The translations under genes and the position numbers were made by a program. Below the pieces are notes generated by a model. It saw only the letters and a list, made by a program, of their open reading frames with translations. It did not search any database and was not told the origin of the DNA. From the NCBI GenBank assembly GCA_958415525.1, contig CATYZE010000006.1, positions 1-64,000 on the forward strand: 64,000 nt of DNA. Reading direction: 5' to 3'. This document shows, in pieces, positions 1 through 7,908 of the stretch (its first letter is position 1; the number at the start of each line of letters is the position of its first letter). This stretch comes from an uncultured Collinsella sp. (lineage in GTDB: Bacteria; Actinomycetota; Coriobacteriia; Coriobacteriales; Coriobacteriaceae).

Positions 1-69
1 GTTTTCATGATTGGGGAATCTGCCATCCACTTTAGGTCCGAGGAAGCCGCCAATGTCTTTAATATGTAG
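1..69 (+). CDS. possible 3' end of an upstream gene (partial)
   Basis: Frame 1 is open from the window edge for 22 codons and ends at a TAG at 67-69. The translated tail contains a stretch reading FRSEEAANVFNM. Base composition fits the AT-rich island that follows. The piece is too short to assign to a family and could be chance. It may be the gene upstream of the RiPP cluster or the remnant of a mobile element; the sequence to the left would decide. Confidence 0.3.
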   Translation, partial: VFMIGESAIHFRSEEAANVFNM

Positions 70-145
70 GACTCAAACTTACAGCTTTTGAATCCATTAC
101 ATACTCATTACAGATAATTAGAAATAAACGAGAATTACTAGGTCG

Positions 146-159
146 TTAATTGCAATTAA
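146..159. promoter_or_regulatory. 14-bp palindrome upstream of the RiPP cluster
   Basis: TTAATTGCAATTAA is a perfect palindrome 34 bases before the radical SAM start codon, in the AT-rich leader of the cluster. It could be an operator or part of the promoter. No regulator gene lies in the visible part of the cluster, so any cognate protein is unknown. Confidence 0.35.
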
Positions 160-193
160 GTATTTCGTAAGCACTAAAGAGAGCGGATTGTAT

Positions 194-1201
194 ATGAATT
201 ATCTTAGCTCGGCCTCAGTTGATGTGACCTATCGATGCAATTTGCGATGTCGGCATTGTTTTGATTTCGGCGGGGAATGTGCCTATGAGGAAATGAATGA
301 TGACGAACTGATCAGCGTTTTTCGACAGCTTGCCTTGATTGATCTTTCGTCGATTTGCATTTGTGGCGGAGAGCCCATTCTTAGGTTTGATTTGATTCGT
401 CGCGCCGTGAGGTTAGTTAAGGAGCTTAATCGAGGCACTCTCGTGTCAATGGTCAGCAATGGCATTCTTTGGACAGAAGAAATTGCTGACGCCCTAAAAA
501 GAGATGGACTGGATTTAGTGCAGTTTAGCCTCGATGGGCTTTCAGATGCGTCTTATGACCATGTGAGGTTGAGTAACGGTAAGCTCCCTCGAGTACTGGA
601 TGCGATTAAGATCGCACGAAGACACGGAATAAGGGTTGCAGTTGCTTCTCTTCCCCATGCTAGGAATATAAGGGAATACCCTTCAATAATAAGTTTTTGT
701 GAAAAAGAAGGTGTAAGTGATTTTAGAGCACAGCCTTTGATGCCGCTCGGACGAGGTGAGCTGAATTATAAGGATCTGTGCCTAACGCCCGAGCAAAATG
801 ATGCGCTTGCTGCATATTTGAGCGCGCGCAATGCTGTTTCTCAAATGCAGATTACCTGGGGTGACCCCGTAGATCATTTGTATATGTATAGGGAGACAGG
901 GAGAATTCCGCAAATATGCGTCAATGCGTATGGGGAGCTCTCGGTGTCTCCTTACCTGCCGATTACCATTTGGAATCTAAATCGAAATACTCTGCAGGAC
1001 TATATTGATCTCGAAATAGATAGATATGCGTTACGGCACCCAATTGTCGAGAAGTGCCTAGCTCGTATAGAGGAGCTTTCGGACTTCACAAGTATCCAAC
1101 AGGGGCTTCCTGTTCTTTTCAAAGAGCGGAACATAGATATATCTCAAGAATTGGAGGATGCTGCACGTGTGCACGGGGGTAAGTTGCGTAAAAGCAGTTA
1201 G
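194..1201 (+). CDS. radical SAM peptide-modifying enzyme (RiPP maturase)
   Basis: A 335-residue radical SAM protein. The CxxxCxxC cluster motif reads CNLRCRHC (Cys15, 19, 22), and a GGEP motif follows at about residues 58-61, typical of the AdoMet-binding barrel. The C-terminal third has a SPASM-like stretch (ICVNAYGELSVSPYLP) but only one Cys where a full SPASM domain would have several, so auxiliary clusters are absent or reduced. I chose ATG 194 over an in-frame TTG at 188 because an AGAGAG purine run lies upstream. Its neighbours are a PqqD-like protein, a short hydrophobic peptide gene, a methyltransferase and an ABC exporter, which points to peptide maturation. The chemistry (epimerization, C-C crosslink, other) cannot be read from sequence. 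The precursor has no Cys, so a thioether sactipeptide enzyme is unlikely. Confidence 0.85.
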   Translation: MNYLSSASVDVTYRCNLRCRHCFDFGGECAYEEMNDDELISVFRQLALIDLSSICICGGEPILRFDLIRRAVRLVKELNRGTLVSMVSNGILWTEEIADALKRDGLDLVQFSLDGLSDASYDHVRLSNGKLPRVLDAIKIARRHGIRVAVASLPHARNIREYPSIISFCEKEGVSDFRAQPLMPLGRGELNYKDLCLTPEQNDALAAYLSARNAVSQMQITWGDPVDHLYMYRETGRIPQICVNAYGELSVSPYLPITIWNLNRNTLQDYIDLEIDRYALRHPIVEKCLARIEELSDFTSIQQGLPVLFKERNIDISQELEDAARVHGGKLRKSS

Positions 1202-1640
1202 GGCTAAAGAGAGCGACTGCAAAGAGGTTTTGTCTTTTGTTTATAGAGCCAATGAAAGCATGGATCAATATGTCGTGCTTGACCCATTCTCAACTATACA
1301 AAATGGAAAGATGAGAGGACGTCTAATTAGGCAGACTCTATTTGATGGGCGTTATCAGGTTTGCCTGATCAGGGCTGATTCCATCGAACCTTGCGGAATG
1401 CTGATTACGGCTAAGGGCGCTGCACTAAGAGGCAGGTCTAGCAGTTTGGTTTTATTTATATTGGAAAGGGGGATTCAAATTGCGGAGTTGCGCTGGGAAG
1501 GTTCGGAAACGCCATGTCGAGTAGCCGCTATCACTAAGGATGGCTGCGAATCTGGGCTCGAGCAGTTTGGGTTTAAATGGTCGGTGGCGGTAGAACTTGC
1601 GCACGGAAGCATGAATTACTATTTCCTAGAGGTAGGGTAA
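1167..1640 (+). CDS. GNAT-like protein in the RiPP cluster
   Basis: About 157 residues, overlapping the end of the radical SAM gene by about 35 bases. The N-terminus (VRAKESDCKEVLSFVYRA) and C-terminus (LEQFGFKW...NYYFLEVG) resemble the first helix and last strands of GNAT acetyltransferases. The acetyl-CoA loop (Q/RxxGxG/A) is not obvious, so catalysis is uncertain. GGAGG at 1153-1157 lies directly against an ATG at 1158 (no spacing) but 9 bases before GTG 1167, so I prefer the GTG. In this context it could acylate the peptide or another cluster product, or be a non-catalytic accessory. The fold call is by eye and moderate. Confidence 0.55.
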   Translation: MCTGVSCVKAVRAKESDCKEVLSFVYRANESMDQYVVLDPFSTIQNGKMRGRLIRQTLFDGRYQVCLIRADSIEPCGMLITAKGAALRGRSSSLVLFILERGIQIAELRWEGSETPCRVAAITKDGCESGLEQFGFKWSVAVELAHGSMNYYFLEVG

Positions 1641-1646
1641 GGAAAT

Positions 1647-2447
1647 ATGGAGAAAAGAGAGATACTGGGTGCTGTTCCGAGAATGCGGTATGCCGTACGC
1701 GTAAGGCACACTCAGACCGGTAGCGTTTTGACCGCGAACAGCTACTATATTCGTCTCAATGAAGATGCGCTCGCTATCGTTAATTTGATAGATGGAGGGC
1801 GGTGCATTAAAGATATCGCTAACGAAATTTGCGCCAATAAGAAGTTGTCCGGCAGCGATAGGTCAATCGTTGCCGATAAAGTTCTAAATACAATTTTGAA
1901 AATATGGAAAACAGGCTTATTTCTCGAGGGCGATTTAGACGATCTTGCACCTAGATTTCTGTATCAGCGTAACAATATCATGTATATTCCCTACTACGCG
2001 AAAGCCGCTTCACTGAGATGTTCATATCTGTCTCCGATTGTTGATGGGTCTATAGTTCAAACGGTCAATGACATCTCGGATAACTTCGGCTCATCATCAG
2101 TCGTATTGGAGCTTCAGGACAACCAGCAAGAGTGTATGACGCAAATTGCTTTTGTAAGAACGATTGTTGAAGATGCCTACTTCCTATATTCAATATTTGG
2201 CGTAATTCCAAACTTGCAGCAATGGCAGGGAATTCGTGACTACATGTCGGTCTTTGAGCTTGTTTTTAAGAGCGAAACGACTCAAGAGGATTTGAAAAGT
2301 GATGGAATGCGAGATCTGAATTACCTGATCTATTCGGTGAGCGAAACAGATCGGTGTCTTTTGCCGCCCACTCTCTTGAAGGGAGTGATACCTAATGAGT
2401 TAATGGAAGGTGATATGGAGATTAGAGAATTGCAGATTGATCTGTAG
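1647..2447 (+). CDS. PqqD-like precursor-recognition protein with extra C-terminal domain
   Basis: 266 residues. Residues about 12-95 match the PqqD/RRE fold: a winged-helix-like pattern with YIRLNEDALAIVNLIDGG, then DIANEIC, then an amphipathic helix ending LKIWKTGLFLEG. Such domains bind RiPP leader peptides and bring them to the radical SAM enzyme. The remaining ~170 residues have no family I recognise; they are mixed polar/hydrophobic with no membrane segment. Free-standing PqqD proteins are only about 90 residues, so this is an unusual fusion. It starts 6 bases after the previous gene with a GGAAAT purine run, consistent with one operon. The function is inferred from fold and position. 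Confidence 0.75.
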   Translation: MEKREILGAVPRMRYAVRVRHTQTGSVLTANSYYIRLNEDALAIVNLIDGGRCIKDIANEICANKKLSGSDRSIVADKVLNTILKIWKTGLFLEGDLDDLAPRFLYQRNNIMYIPYYAKAASLRCSYLSPIVDGSIVQTVNDISDNFGSSSVVLELQDNQQECMTQIAFVRTIVEDAYFLYSIFGVIPNLQQWQGIRDYMSVFELVFKSETTQEDLKSDGMRDLNYLIYSVSETDRCLLPPTLLKGVIPNELMEGDMEIRELQIDL

Positions 2448-2485
2448 TTTTGGAGACTATTGCCAAGTTAGAAAGAAGGTAAAAA

Positions 2486-2686
2486 ATGGATTTTGATCCG
2501 CGGGTTGGTCCAGTTAACTTAAATGGTGGCAGTCAAGATCCGGAGCCAGCGGTGGGAGTTGCTATATTCCCGGCTGCAGTTTGGGCAGTTGCAGTTTATG
2601 ACATCGTAGTTGGTGTTAACTACGGCGCAGTCGTTAATGCTGCTGCAGCAGCTATGGTTTATACGAAGGCGGTTGCTATCGAGTAA
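2486..2686 (+). CDS. putative RiPP precursor peptide, Val/Ala-rich, cysteine-free
   Basis: A 66-residue peptide with a good AGAAGG ribosome site. Residues 1-22 are polar (Asp, Pro, Asn, Gln; GGSQDPEP at 14-21) and look like a leader. Residues 23-66 are almost entirely Val, Ala, Gly, Ile and Asn, with spaced aromatics Phe28, Trp33, Tyr38, Tyr46 and Tyr59 and a late Lys61. There is no Cys, so lanthionine or sactionine rings from this peptide are excluded. The core resembles polytheonamide-type sequences in composition. Alternatives are a crosslinked (cyclophane) product or a Tyr-excising spliceotide, since an NYG triplet occurs at 45-47. A weak TTCACA/TGTGAA hairpin at 2687-2714 follows and might set precursor over enzyme stoichiometry. 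No family match is claimed. Confidence 0.72.
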   Translation: MDFDPRVGPVNLNGGSQDPEPAVGVAIFPAAVWAVAVYDIVVGVNYGAVVNAAAAAMVYTKAVAIE

Positions 2687-2747
2687 TTCACACTTGGTTT
2701 GATTCGATTGTGAATGCGCAACTAGGACGGAAAGCAAAGGAAGTTCT

Positions 2748-3068
2748 ATGGAAACAGGGGATGCTGTCTGCTTGATGACTTCGATTGCCCTGATTATCCT
2801 TTCAATCCAATACAGAAGAGGAAGATGGCTCTGCTCAATTGCTGGATATGATGTCACAAAAAGGGAGAGCGGGATTGATATACGCCCTTACGCAAAGTTG
2901 ATTTCTTCTGTGACGTTATGGATGGGGCTGCTGTTTTTTTTGTTGGCGGTAGAGGGCTGGGTACGCGATTGGAATACCAGTGTTTTTGAAGTTTTGGTTC
3001 TACTTCTGTTCAGCTTGGCTTCTTTGTCGTTCGTGCGGCTAGTTAGGTTTGTGTTTATGAGACGATAG
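2748..3068 (+). CDS. small membrane protein of the RiPP cluster
   Basis: 106 residues with three hydrophobic segments: about 7-22, 48-68 and 75-97. The loop between the first and second is basic and polar (RRGRW, TKRESG). The ribosome site AAAGGAAG stands 4 bases before the ATG. It lies between the precursor and the methyltransferase on the same strand. I do not recognise the family. A small multi-spanning protein beside an exporter in a peptide cluster often serves immunity or export, which is inference here. Confidence 0.65.
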   Translation: METGDAVCLMTSIALIILSIQYRRGRWLCSIAGYDVTKRESGIDIRPYAKLISSVTLWMGLLFFLLAVEGWVRDWNTSVFEVLVLLLFSLASLSFVRLVRFVFMRR

Positions 3069-3082
3069 CCAGCGGAAGCGGG

Positions 3083-4192
3083 ATGGACGACAAAATGGAC
3101 CAATACAGTCAATTGTCAAAAGAATTTGATAGGGTTGGCTTAACAGATTTACTCGAGGGCATATCCGTGGCGGGGGATAGGTTTTATGTTGTTGAGCACT
3201 TATTTGCATCGGGTAAAGTAAACCAAGAATACCGAGGACTAGTGAGGCTTCTGTATCTTGGAGAGTCTGTGGCGCAAGCTGAAATGAAGCCATTTATTGA
3301 GCTGATTAAACTATTAGTGGACGCTGGCATCGTTGTTTTAAAGGACGGGATTGTCCACTCAACGGGTCTGGTTTTAAATCGATATAGAGGTGTCTGGATT
3401 GTCGCGGATGCTCCACGGCCAAACCCTAAAAGATATTTCGGCCCAGATTCATTAGGACTTGCCAGGCGGCTGTCTCCTCAGCTCGGGAAGAAGGGGCTTG
3501 ATTTGTGTGCGGGCTCTGGGATTCAGTCGCTGATCATGGCAGCGGGTGGCATGACGGTTACATCGGTGGAGATAAACGCCGAAACTTGTGCAACTAACAT
3601 GCTTAATTCCAAGTTGAATGGGCTGGACGGTGCGATAAAAACGGTTCAAGGGAATTTGTATGAGAAGCTCGAACCTGATAGTAAATACGACTATATTGTT
3701 GCAAATCCTCCGCTGGTCCCCATTCCCAATGGACTTGAATATCCTTTTGTCGGAGATGGGGGATTTGATGGATGCCGAGTTAGCAACGAGATTATCGAAA
3801 AGCTCCCAGATTATTTAAGCGATGATGGTACCGCGTTGATGGTGGGAATGATGGCTTGTGCTGATAAGGACAGTCTGGATGCAGTTTCAATAGTGCAAGA
3901 CATAATGAGCAGCGAGTTGTCGGGAACGATGTCTTTGCTGGGATATGACGAGGTCTATCCATGCTCTTCGTTTGTTGAGGGTGTTGCATGGAGTGCGTAT
4001 TTGGCTAATCCAACAAGGTGGACATCAGTAGATGAGGCAATTGATGATGTTTACGAACTCTATCGAAATGACCACACTGCAGGCGTTTATTACTATGTGT
4101 TACGGCTGCGAAAGGACAGTTCTTTGGATAGAGGGTTGAATATAATTGACAACTCAAATAAAAGGCCCTGTTCAGAGGCGTGGTTGATATAA
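3083..4192 (+). CDS. HemK/PrmC-like class I SAM methyltransferase
   Basis: 369 residues. Motif I reads LDLCAGSGIQSL at about 139-150, the acidic residue of motif II is the Glu in SVEIN near 163, and an NPPL motif sits at 208-211. The NPP(Y/L) signature is typical of N-methyltransferases acting on side-chain amides or exocyclic amines (PrmC/HemK and relatives). A winged-helix-like N-terminal domain of about 110 residues precedes it. Because it sits between the precursor and the exporter, it probably methylates the peptide, perhaps on the Asn or Gln side chains, but a housekeeping target cannot be excluded. The stop TAA overlaps the next start (TAATG), suggesting translational coupling. Confidence 0.72.
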   Translation: MDDKMDQYSQLSKEFDRVGLTDLLEGISVAGDRFYVVEHLFASGKVNQEYRGLVRLLYLGESVAQAEMKPFIELIKLLVDAGIVVLKDGIVHSTGLVLNRYRGVWIVADAPRPNPKRYFGPDSLGLARRLSPQLGKKGLDLCAGSGIQSLIMAAGGMTVTSVEINAETCATNMLNSKLNGLDGAIKTVQGNLYEKLEPDSKYDYIVANPPLVPIPNGLEYPFVGDGGFDGCRVSNEIIEKLPDYLSDDGTALMVGMMACADKDSLDAVSIVQDIMSSELSGTMSLLGYDEVYPCSSFVEGVAWSAYLANPTRWTSVDEAIDDVYELYRNDHTAGVYYYVLRLRKDSSLDRGLNIIDNSNKRPCSEAWLI

Positions 4193-5850
4193 TGATGCAT
4201 TTCAAATGGCGGAGAGACGAGTGCGCGTTGTTCTGGCATGTGGTCAAAACAACGATGTCATGCCACGGTGCAAAGATGCTGATGGTCATGGTTCTGGTGA
4301 GCTATGCTCTGACATCGCTGTCACCGTATTTGAACGGACAGTTTGTTGATATGCTCGTTTACGGTCAGGACATGCATTCGATTTATTTTTTAGCCTTTGC
4401 TATAGCATTATTGGGGATTATTTCGGCGGTCTTCTCTTACTTTGCAAAGATGCTCCAGACGTCAGTCCTAAACCTCTCGTATTTCAGTTTTTTAAAAGAA
4501 ATCGTGTCAGACTTTCAACATTTGCCACTTACGGACATAGAGTCGACTTCCCCGTTGTACTCTGCTCAGAAAATAAACTCGGATACCTCTTCAATAACAT
4601 CGTTTGTTGTCATAAACATGATTCCATTGTTCATGAATGCGATTACAATGATTGCGGTTTTTCTGCTAATCGCTTCTCTCGATTTATCGATATGCACCGT
4701 CGGCATAACGCTTCTTGGGGCGTATTGCATTATGGTGCTTATGCTTCAACCCTCACTGCTTGCCGCTTCATTTCAAAAGAAAGAGGAAGATGGGTTCCTG
4801 TTCAGCTCCATAGCATCACGTATCGCACGGACGTTCGAGATTAAGCTGCTAGCCGGTTATGACAGCAGCTTCGAACATGTAGAAAAACAGTTTGATGTTG
4901 CGTACTATCCTTCAGTTCTCGCACTCGCGAAAGTACAAAGTATAGTAAGTTCTAGCGATCGTATGGCGGCGGCAGGATTTCAAGCTGTTTTGTTGCTGGT
5001 TTCGGGAGCAAGAATAGCCACAGGAGCTATGACAATTGGGGAATTTACCATGATAAATTCTTATTATTCCCTATTGATGAGCTGTGGCAAGTACTATATC
5101 GGCGTCTTTCAGTCTTTGCAGGAAACGAGGGCATCAATAGCTAGGCTGAATGAAATTAAGGCGCGAAAACGGGATTACCGAAATTGCCTTGCGGTTAATA
5201 ATGTGGGCCGCATACAGGTTCTAGATTTAGACTTCAGTTTAATTCGCGACGAAGAGCTGGTTGATATAACTTGCGGGGTGAATCTTCAATTTGACGTGGG
5301 CAGAACGTATGTAATTACAGGCCCTAATGGTGTTGGAAAAAGCACACTATTAAAGCTGCTCCTGGGTTTTTACGAGCACGCAAATGACAATATCGAGTAC
5401 GATTGCACAAAGTTGACCGCTATCAATCTTGACCGGGTTCGGTCGGAGTGTTTCTCTGCTATGCAGCAAACGGCTTTCGTCCCCGGTGACACAGTTGAAG
5501 ACTATTTGCATGAATACGGCATCAGCTATGAGTTAATGGCGTCGTTTCTCAAGGAATGCGGTTTCGAACCAATTGATAAAATAAGATGGGAAAAATGTTC
5601 TAATCTATCTGGAGGAGAGCTGCAAAGGTTGCGCTTGGCTATGGCGTTATGCCGAAAAGCGGATTTTGTAATTCTCGATGAGCCGACCAATGATCTTGAC
5701 GGATCGGCATGTGGCTGCCTGATAGAGTACATTAAACAAAACAAGCGAGGTCAGGCCTTTTTGATCGTTTCGCATGATTCTAGATTGCTCGATGTCGCCG
5801 ATCATATTTTGGTAATGAGCGGTGAGGGGGCTATTGAATTAGCCAAATAA
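4192..5850 (+). CDS. ABC transporter, fused membrane and ATPase domains (peptide exporter)
   Basis: A half-transporter of about 552 residues. The N-terminal ~300 residues carry membrane helices of the ABC exporter type. The C-terminal ATPase has Walker A GPNGVGKST (about 377-385), signature LSGGE (about 472), Walker B ILDEPTNDLD (about 493-502) and the H-loop in VSHD (about 526). There is no N-terminal C39 peptidase domain, so leader removal must come from elsewhere. ATG 4192 overlaps the methyltransferase stop; an upstream in-frame GTG at 4180 is less likely. It is the last gene of the island and most simply exports the mature peptide or gives immunity. It presumably works as a homodimer, as no partner half-transporter is visible. 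Confidence 0.85.
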   Translation: MMHFKWRRDECALFWHVVKTTMSCHGAKMLMVMVLVSYALTSLSPYLNGQFVDMLVYGQDMHSIYFLAFAIALLGIISAVFSYFAKMLQTSVLNLSYFSFLKEIVSDFQHLPLTDIESTSPLYSAQKINSDTSSITSFVVINMIPLFMNAITMIAVFLLIASLDLSICTVGITLLGAYCIMVLMLQPSLLAASFQKKEEDGFLFSSIASRIARTFEIKLLAGYDSSFEHVEKQFDVAYYPSVLALAKVQSIVSSSDRMAAAGFQAVLLLVSGARIATGAMTIGEFTMINSYYSLLMSCGKYYIGVFQSLQETRASIARLNEIKARKRDYRNCLAVNNVGRIQVLDLDFSLIRDEELVDITCGVNLQFDVGRTYVITGPNGVGKSTLLKLLLGFYEHANDNIEYDCTKLTAINLDRVRSECFSAMQQTAFVPGDTVEDYLHEYGISYELMASFLKECGFEPIDKIRWEKCSNLSGGELQRLRLAMALCRKADFVILDEPTNDLDGSACGCLIEYIKQNKRGQAFLIVSHDSRLLDVADHILVMSGEGAIELAK

Positions 5851-6251
5851 TGGATTCCTGGTTGTGCTGGAATGATATTGGGACGTGTATTTGGTTGCTT
5901 TTTAAGGCGGGCATAATAATCGGGTGATCAACTCTTTCTCGTTCCATATGAATTTAGCGCGTCCCAAATGAATGTAATGGGCGGCTCCGGAACCCCCGCT
6001 GTCCTGGCCTAGGGGAAACGGAATAGACGGACCGACCGTTCGACTTTGCCTGGGAAAAGATGTCGGGCGGTGGGCGGAGTATGGCCACCGGACTCATCGA
6101 ACCGCATCTCCGCCATTCTTTCAACTGGGATAACGGTGCCCCCGGGCTCTGGAGAGACTGCGGGGGGGGCGTTCGGCTAACTGCGGGTACGACCTATTTG
6201 CCCAATGTGTTCGCCTGAGATCGGAAATTAACTATCATGCGGCCCACGACG
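5851..6251. other. noncoding boundary between AT-rich island and GC-rich chromosome
   Basis: I find no convincing gene here. Composition changes from AT-rich to GC-rich near 5950. The stretch 6071-6117 can pair GGCGGAG with CTCCGCC around an internal loop, and 6150-6170 has a run of eight G. Several known riboswitch cores were considered (cobalamin, glycine) and none fits. It may hold a structured RNA, a terminator of the ABC gene, or the scar of an island insertion. Confidence 0.4.
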
Positions 6252-7781
6252 CTAGTCCAGCTTGGTGCCCGGTACCTGCGGGGCCTCTTCGAGCAGCGCT
6301 TTGAGCTCATTCAGAATGGAAACGGGCTGTCGATCGACGGCGTCCAGATGGAGCGTGGCCACGCGAATGGGCGGCTGATATTCAAGCGAGCCGATGAGCA
6401 CGGGAGAACCCAGGAATCGTTCGATTTCGTCTGCGATCGCGTCGGTCTCTTCGGGATCAAAGTCGTCGAAAAGCGCCACAAACGTTGGCCCCGTCGAGCG
6501 GAACAGGCGGCCCTTGCCGCGCGAACAATCCATGAGGCAGGCGGCGCTTTCGGCGAGCACGCGGTCGCCTGCATCGAATCCAAAGCGGGCATTGACCTCG
6601 GCGATATCGTGGACCTTAATGGCAATAAAGCCAGCCTCGCGCGGCACGCGGCGCATCTCTCCGATAGCGTTGACCAGGGCGTGGACATCGCCCAGACCCG
6701 TTACCGAGTCGGTCGTATCTGCCAAGCTGCGGTTAATAATCATGCCCACGTACATGTTAGGCTCGGTATCGGTGCCGTCCAAGCGGTAGCCCGTGCAGTC
6801 GCAAAGCGCGTACGCTCCGGTAGCATCCATAACGCGGTACTGCATGTAGTGGAAGTGCCACGTGCCGTTTATCACCATGTCGAGCTCGGCGCGTACGTTG
6901 CCGCGGTCCTCGGGGTGGACGCGAGCAAGCCACATATCGACCGAGTTAAAAGGGTGCTGGGAGGGCAGGTCAAAATCGCGCACGGCGTTAACCGACCATT
7001 GCGATTCGCCCGTATCGAGGTTAAGGATGAACGGATAGCGCGTCTCAGAGCTCATGGAGATCGCTTGGAACACCCGGTCGTTGCAGGGAAGCTGATCGAC
7101 GATTGGGTGTTGTGGCACGTCATTGTCTTTCGGTTGCTGCACACGATGCATAAGCTTATAGCGATACATTTTGCGATCGGCATCCATCGTCATCTGGCGA
7201 CGCGTATCGCCTGCAAGCGGGTCGACGTGCGAGCAACCAAAACTAAAACTGGCGATCATGGGCGCCTTGCCACCTGAGCTCGCCTCGATCAGCCCGGCAC
7301 GTACCTGCTCCAAGCGCTGCTCGAGTTCAGTCTCGTTTGCGGAGAGCGAGATAAGCACAAACTCGTCTCCACCGATACGGAACAGCATCTCATCGTGCTC
7401 CATGGTTTCGGAGAGCGTGCGGCAGATGCTCAGAATATAGCGATTGCCTTCGGCGTGGCCAAACCTATCATTGCAATGCTTGAGATGGTCGATGTCAATA
7501 TAGGCGCAGGTGAAGGGGTCGCCTTTGCGCCAGAGCTGCTCGACGTGACGGTCGAGTCCGCCGCGGTTGCCCAAGTTGGTGAGCGGATCGATATAGGCGT
7601 TGCGCTCAAGCAGCTGGCGCTCTTGTTGCAGGATGGCATGCGTCTTTTGCAGTTGCTCACCAACGGCGCGCAGCTCAGCAGGCAGCGCGGAAACATCGAG
7701 TTCGGCGGTCGAGACACCATTCGCAAGTCGCTGAAGATAGGCAATAATCGATTGCTCGCCCAAGCGGTATGACTCGTTCAT
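6252..7781 (-). CDS. GGDEF-PAS-GGDEF diguanylate cyclase-like protein
   Basis: 509 residues. The first GGDEF domain (about 60-225) has an intact RIGGDEF motif (137-141) and the upstream DPLTNLGNRGG and DIDHLKHCND motifs, so it should make cyclic-di-GMP. No RxxD inhibitory site is seen five residues before it. A PAS-3-like segment follows (ARVHPEDRGNV...YMQYRV). The second GGDEF domain is degenerate (RSTGPTFVALFDD where GGDEF should be). ATG 7781 is preceded by AAGGAGG at 9 bases; the reading frame extends nine codons further upstream without a ribosome site. No membrane segment or signal peptide is seen, so it is probably cytoplasmic. It is a paralog of the protein encoded just upstream on the same strand. 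Confidence 0.85.
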   Translation of the reverse strand: MNESYRLGEQSIIAYLQRLANGVSTAELDVSALPAELRAVGEQLQKTHAILQQERQLLERNAYIDPLTNLGNRGGLDRHVEQLWRKGDPFTCAYIDIDHLKHCNDRFGHAEGNRYILSICRTLSETMEHDEMLFRIGGDEFVLISLSANETELEQRLEQVRAGLIEASSGGKAPMIASFSFGCSHVDPLAGDTRRQMTMDADRKMYRYKLMHRVQQPKDNDVPQHPIVDQLPCNDRVFQAISMSSETRYPFILNLDTGESQWSVNAVRDFDLPSQHPFNSVDMWLARVHPEDRGNVRAELDMVINGTWHFHYMQYRVMDATGAYALCDCTGYRLDGTDTEPNMYVGMIINRSLADTTDSVTGLGDVHALVNAIGEMRRVPREAGFIAIKVHDIAEVNARFGFDAGDRVLAESAACLMDCSRGKGRLFRSTGPTFVALFDDFDPEETDAIADEIERFLGSPVLIGSLEYQPPIRVATLHLDAVDRQPVSILNELKALLEEAPQVPGTKLD

Positions 7782-7819
7782 GATGAATAACCTCCTTGGG
7801 CAGAACAACGGTTTGTATC

Positions 7820-7850
7820 ATATCCCCAATTCGGTTTGAATTGGGGATAT
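7820..7850. repeat. 13-bp inverted repeat between the two GGDEF genes
   Basis: ATATCCCCAATTC at 7820-7832 and its exact complement at 7838-7850 are separated by 5 bases. It lies downstream of the GGDEF/EAL gene and upstream of the second GGDEF gene on the minus strand. It lacks a T-run, so it may be a weak terminator, a processing hairpin or an operator for the downstream gene. Confidence 0.55.
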
Positions 7851-7908
7851 AAGTTAGCTAATGGAGACAAATGCCCCCTTCGGCGGTGGTGTTTTGCGCG
7901 CGAGCGTA

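Noticed and set aside
45..47. Spliceotide assignment from the NYG triplet in the peptide at 2486
   Set aside because: One short triplet in a peptide without the nitrile-hydratase-like leader of known spliceotide precursors is not enough; kept only as an alternative. The numbers given are residue positions in that peptide.
6130..6200. Glycine riboswitch suggested by GGAGAG and the G-run
   Set aside because: The order and spacing of the other conserved segments do not fit.
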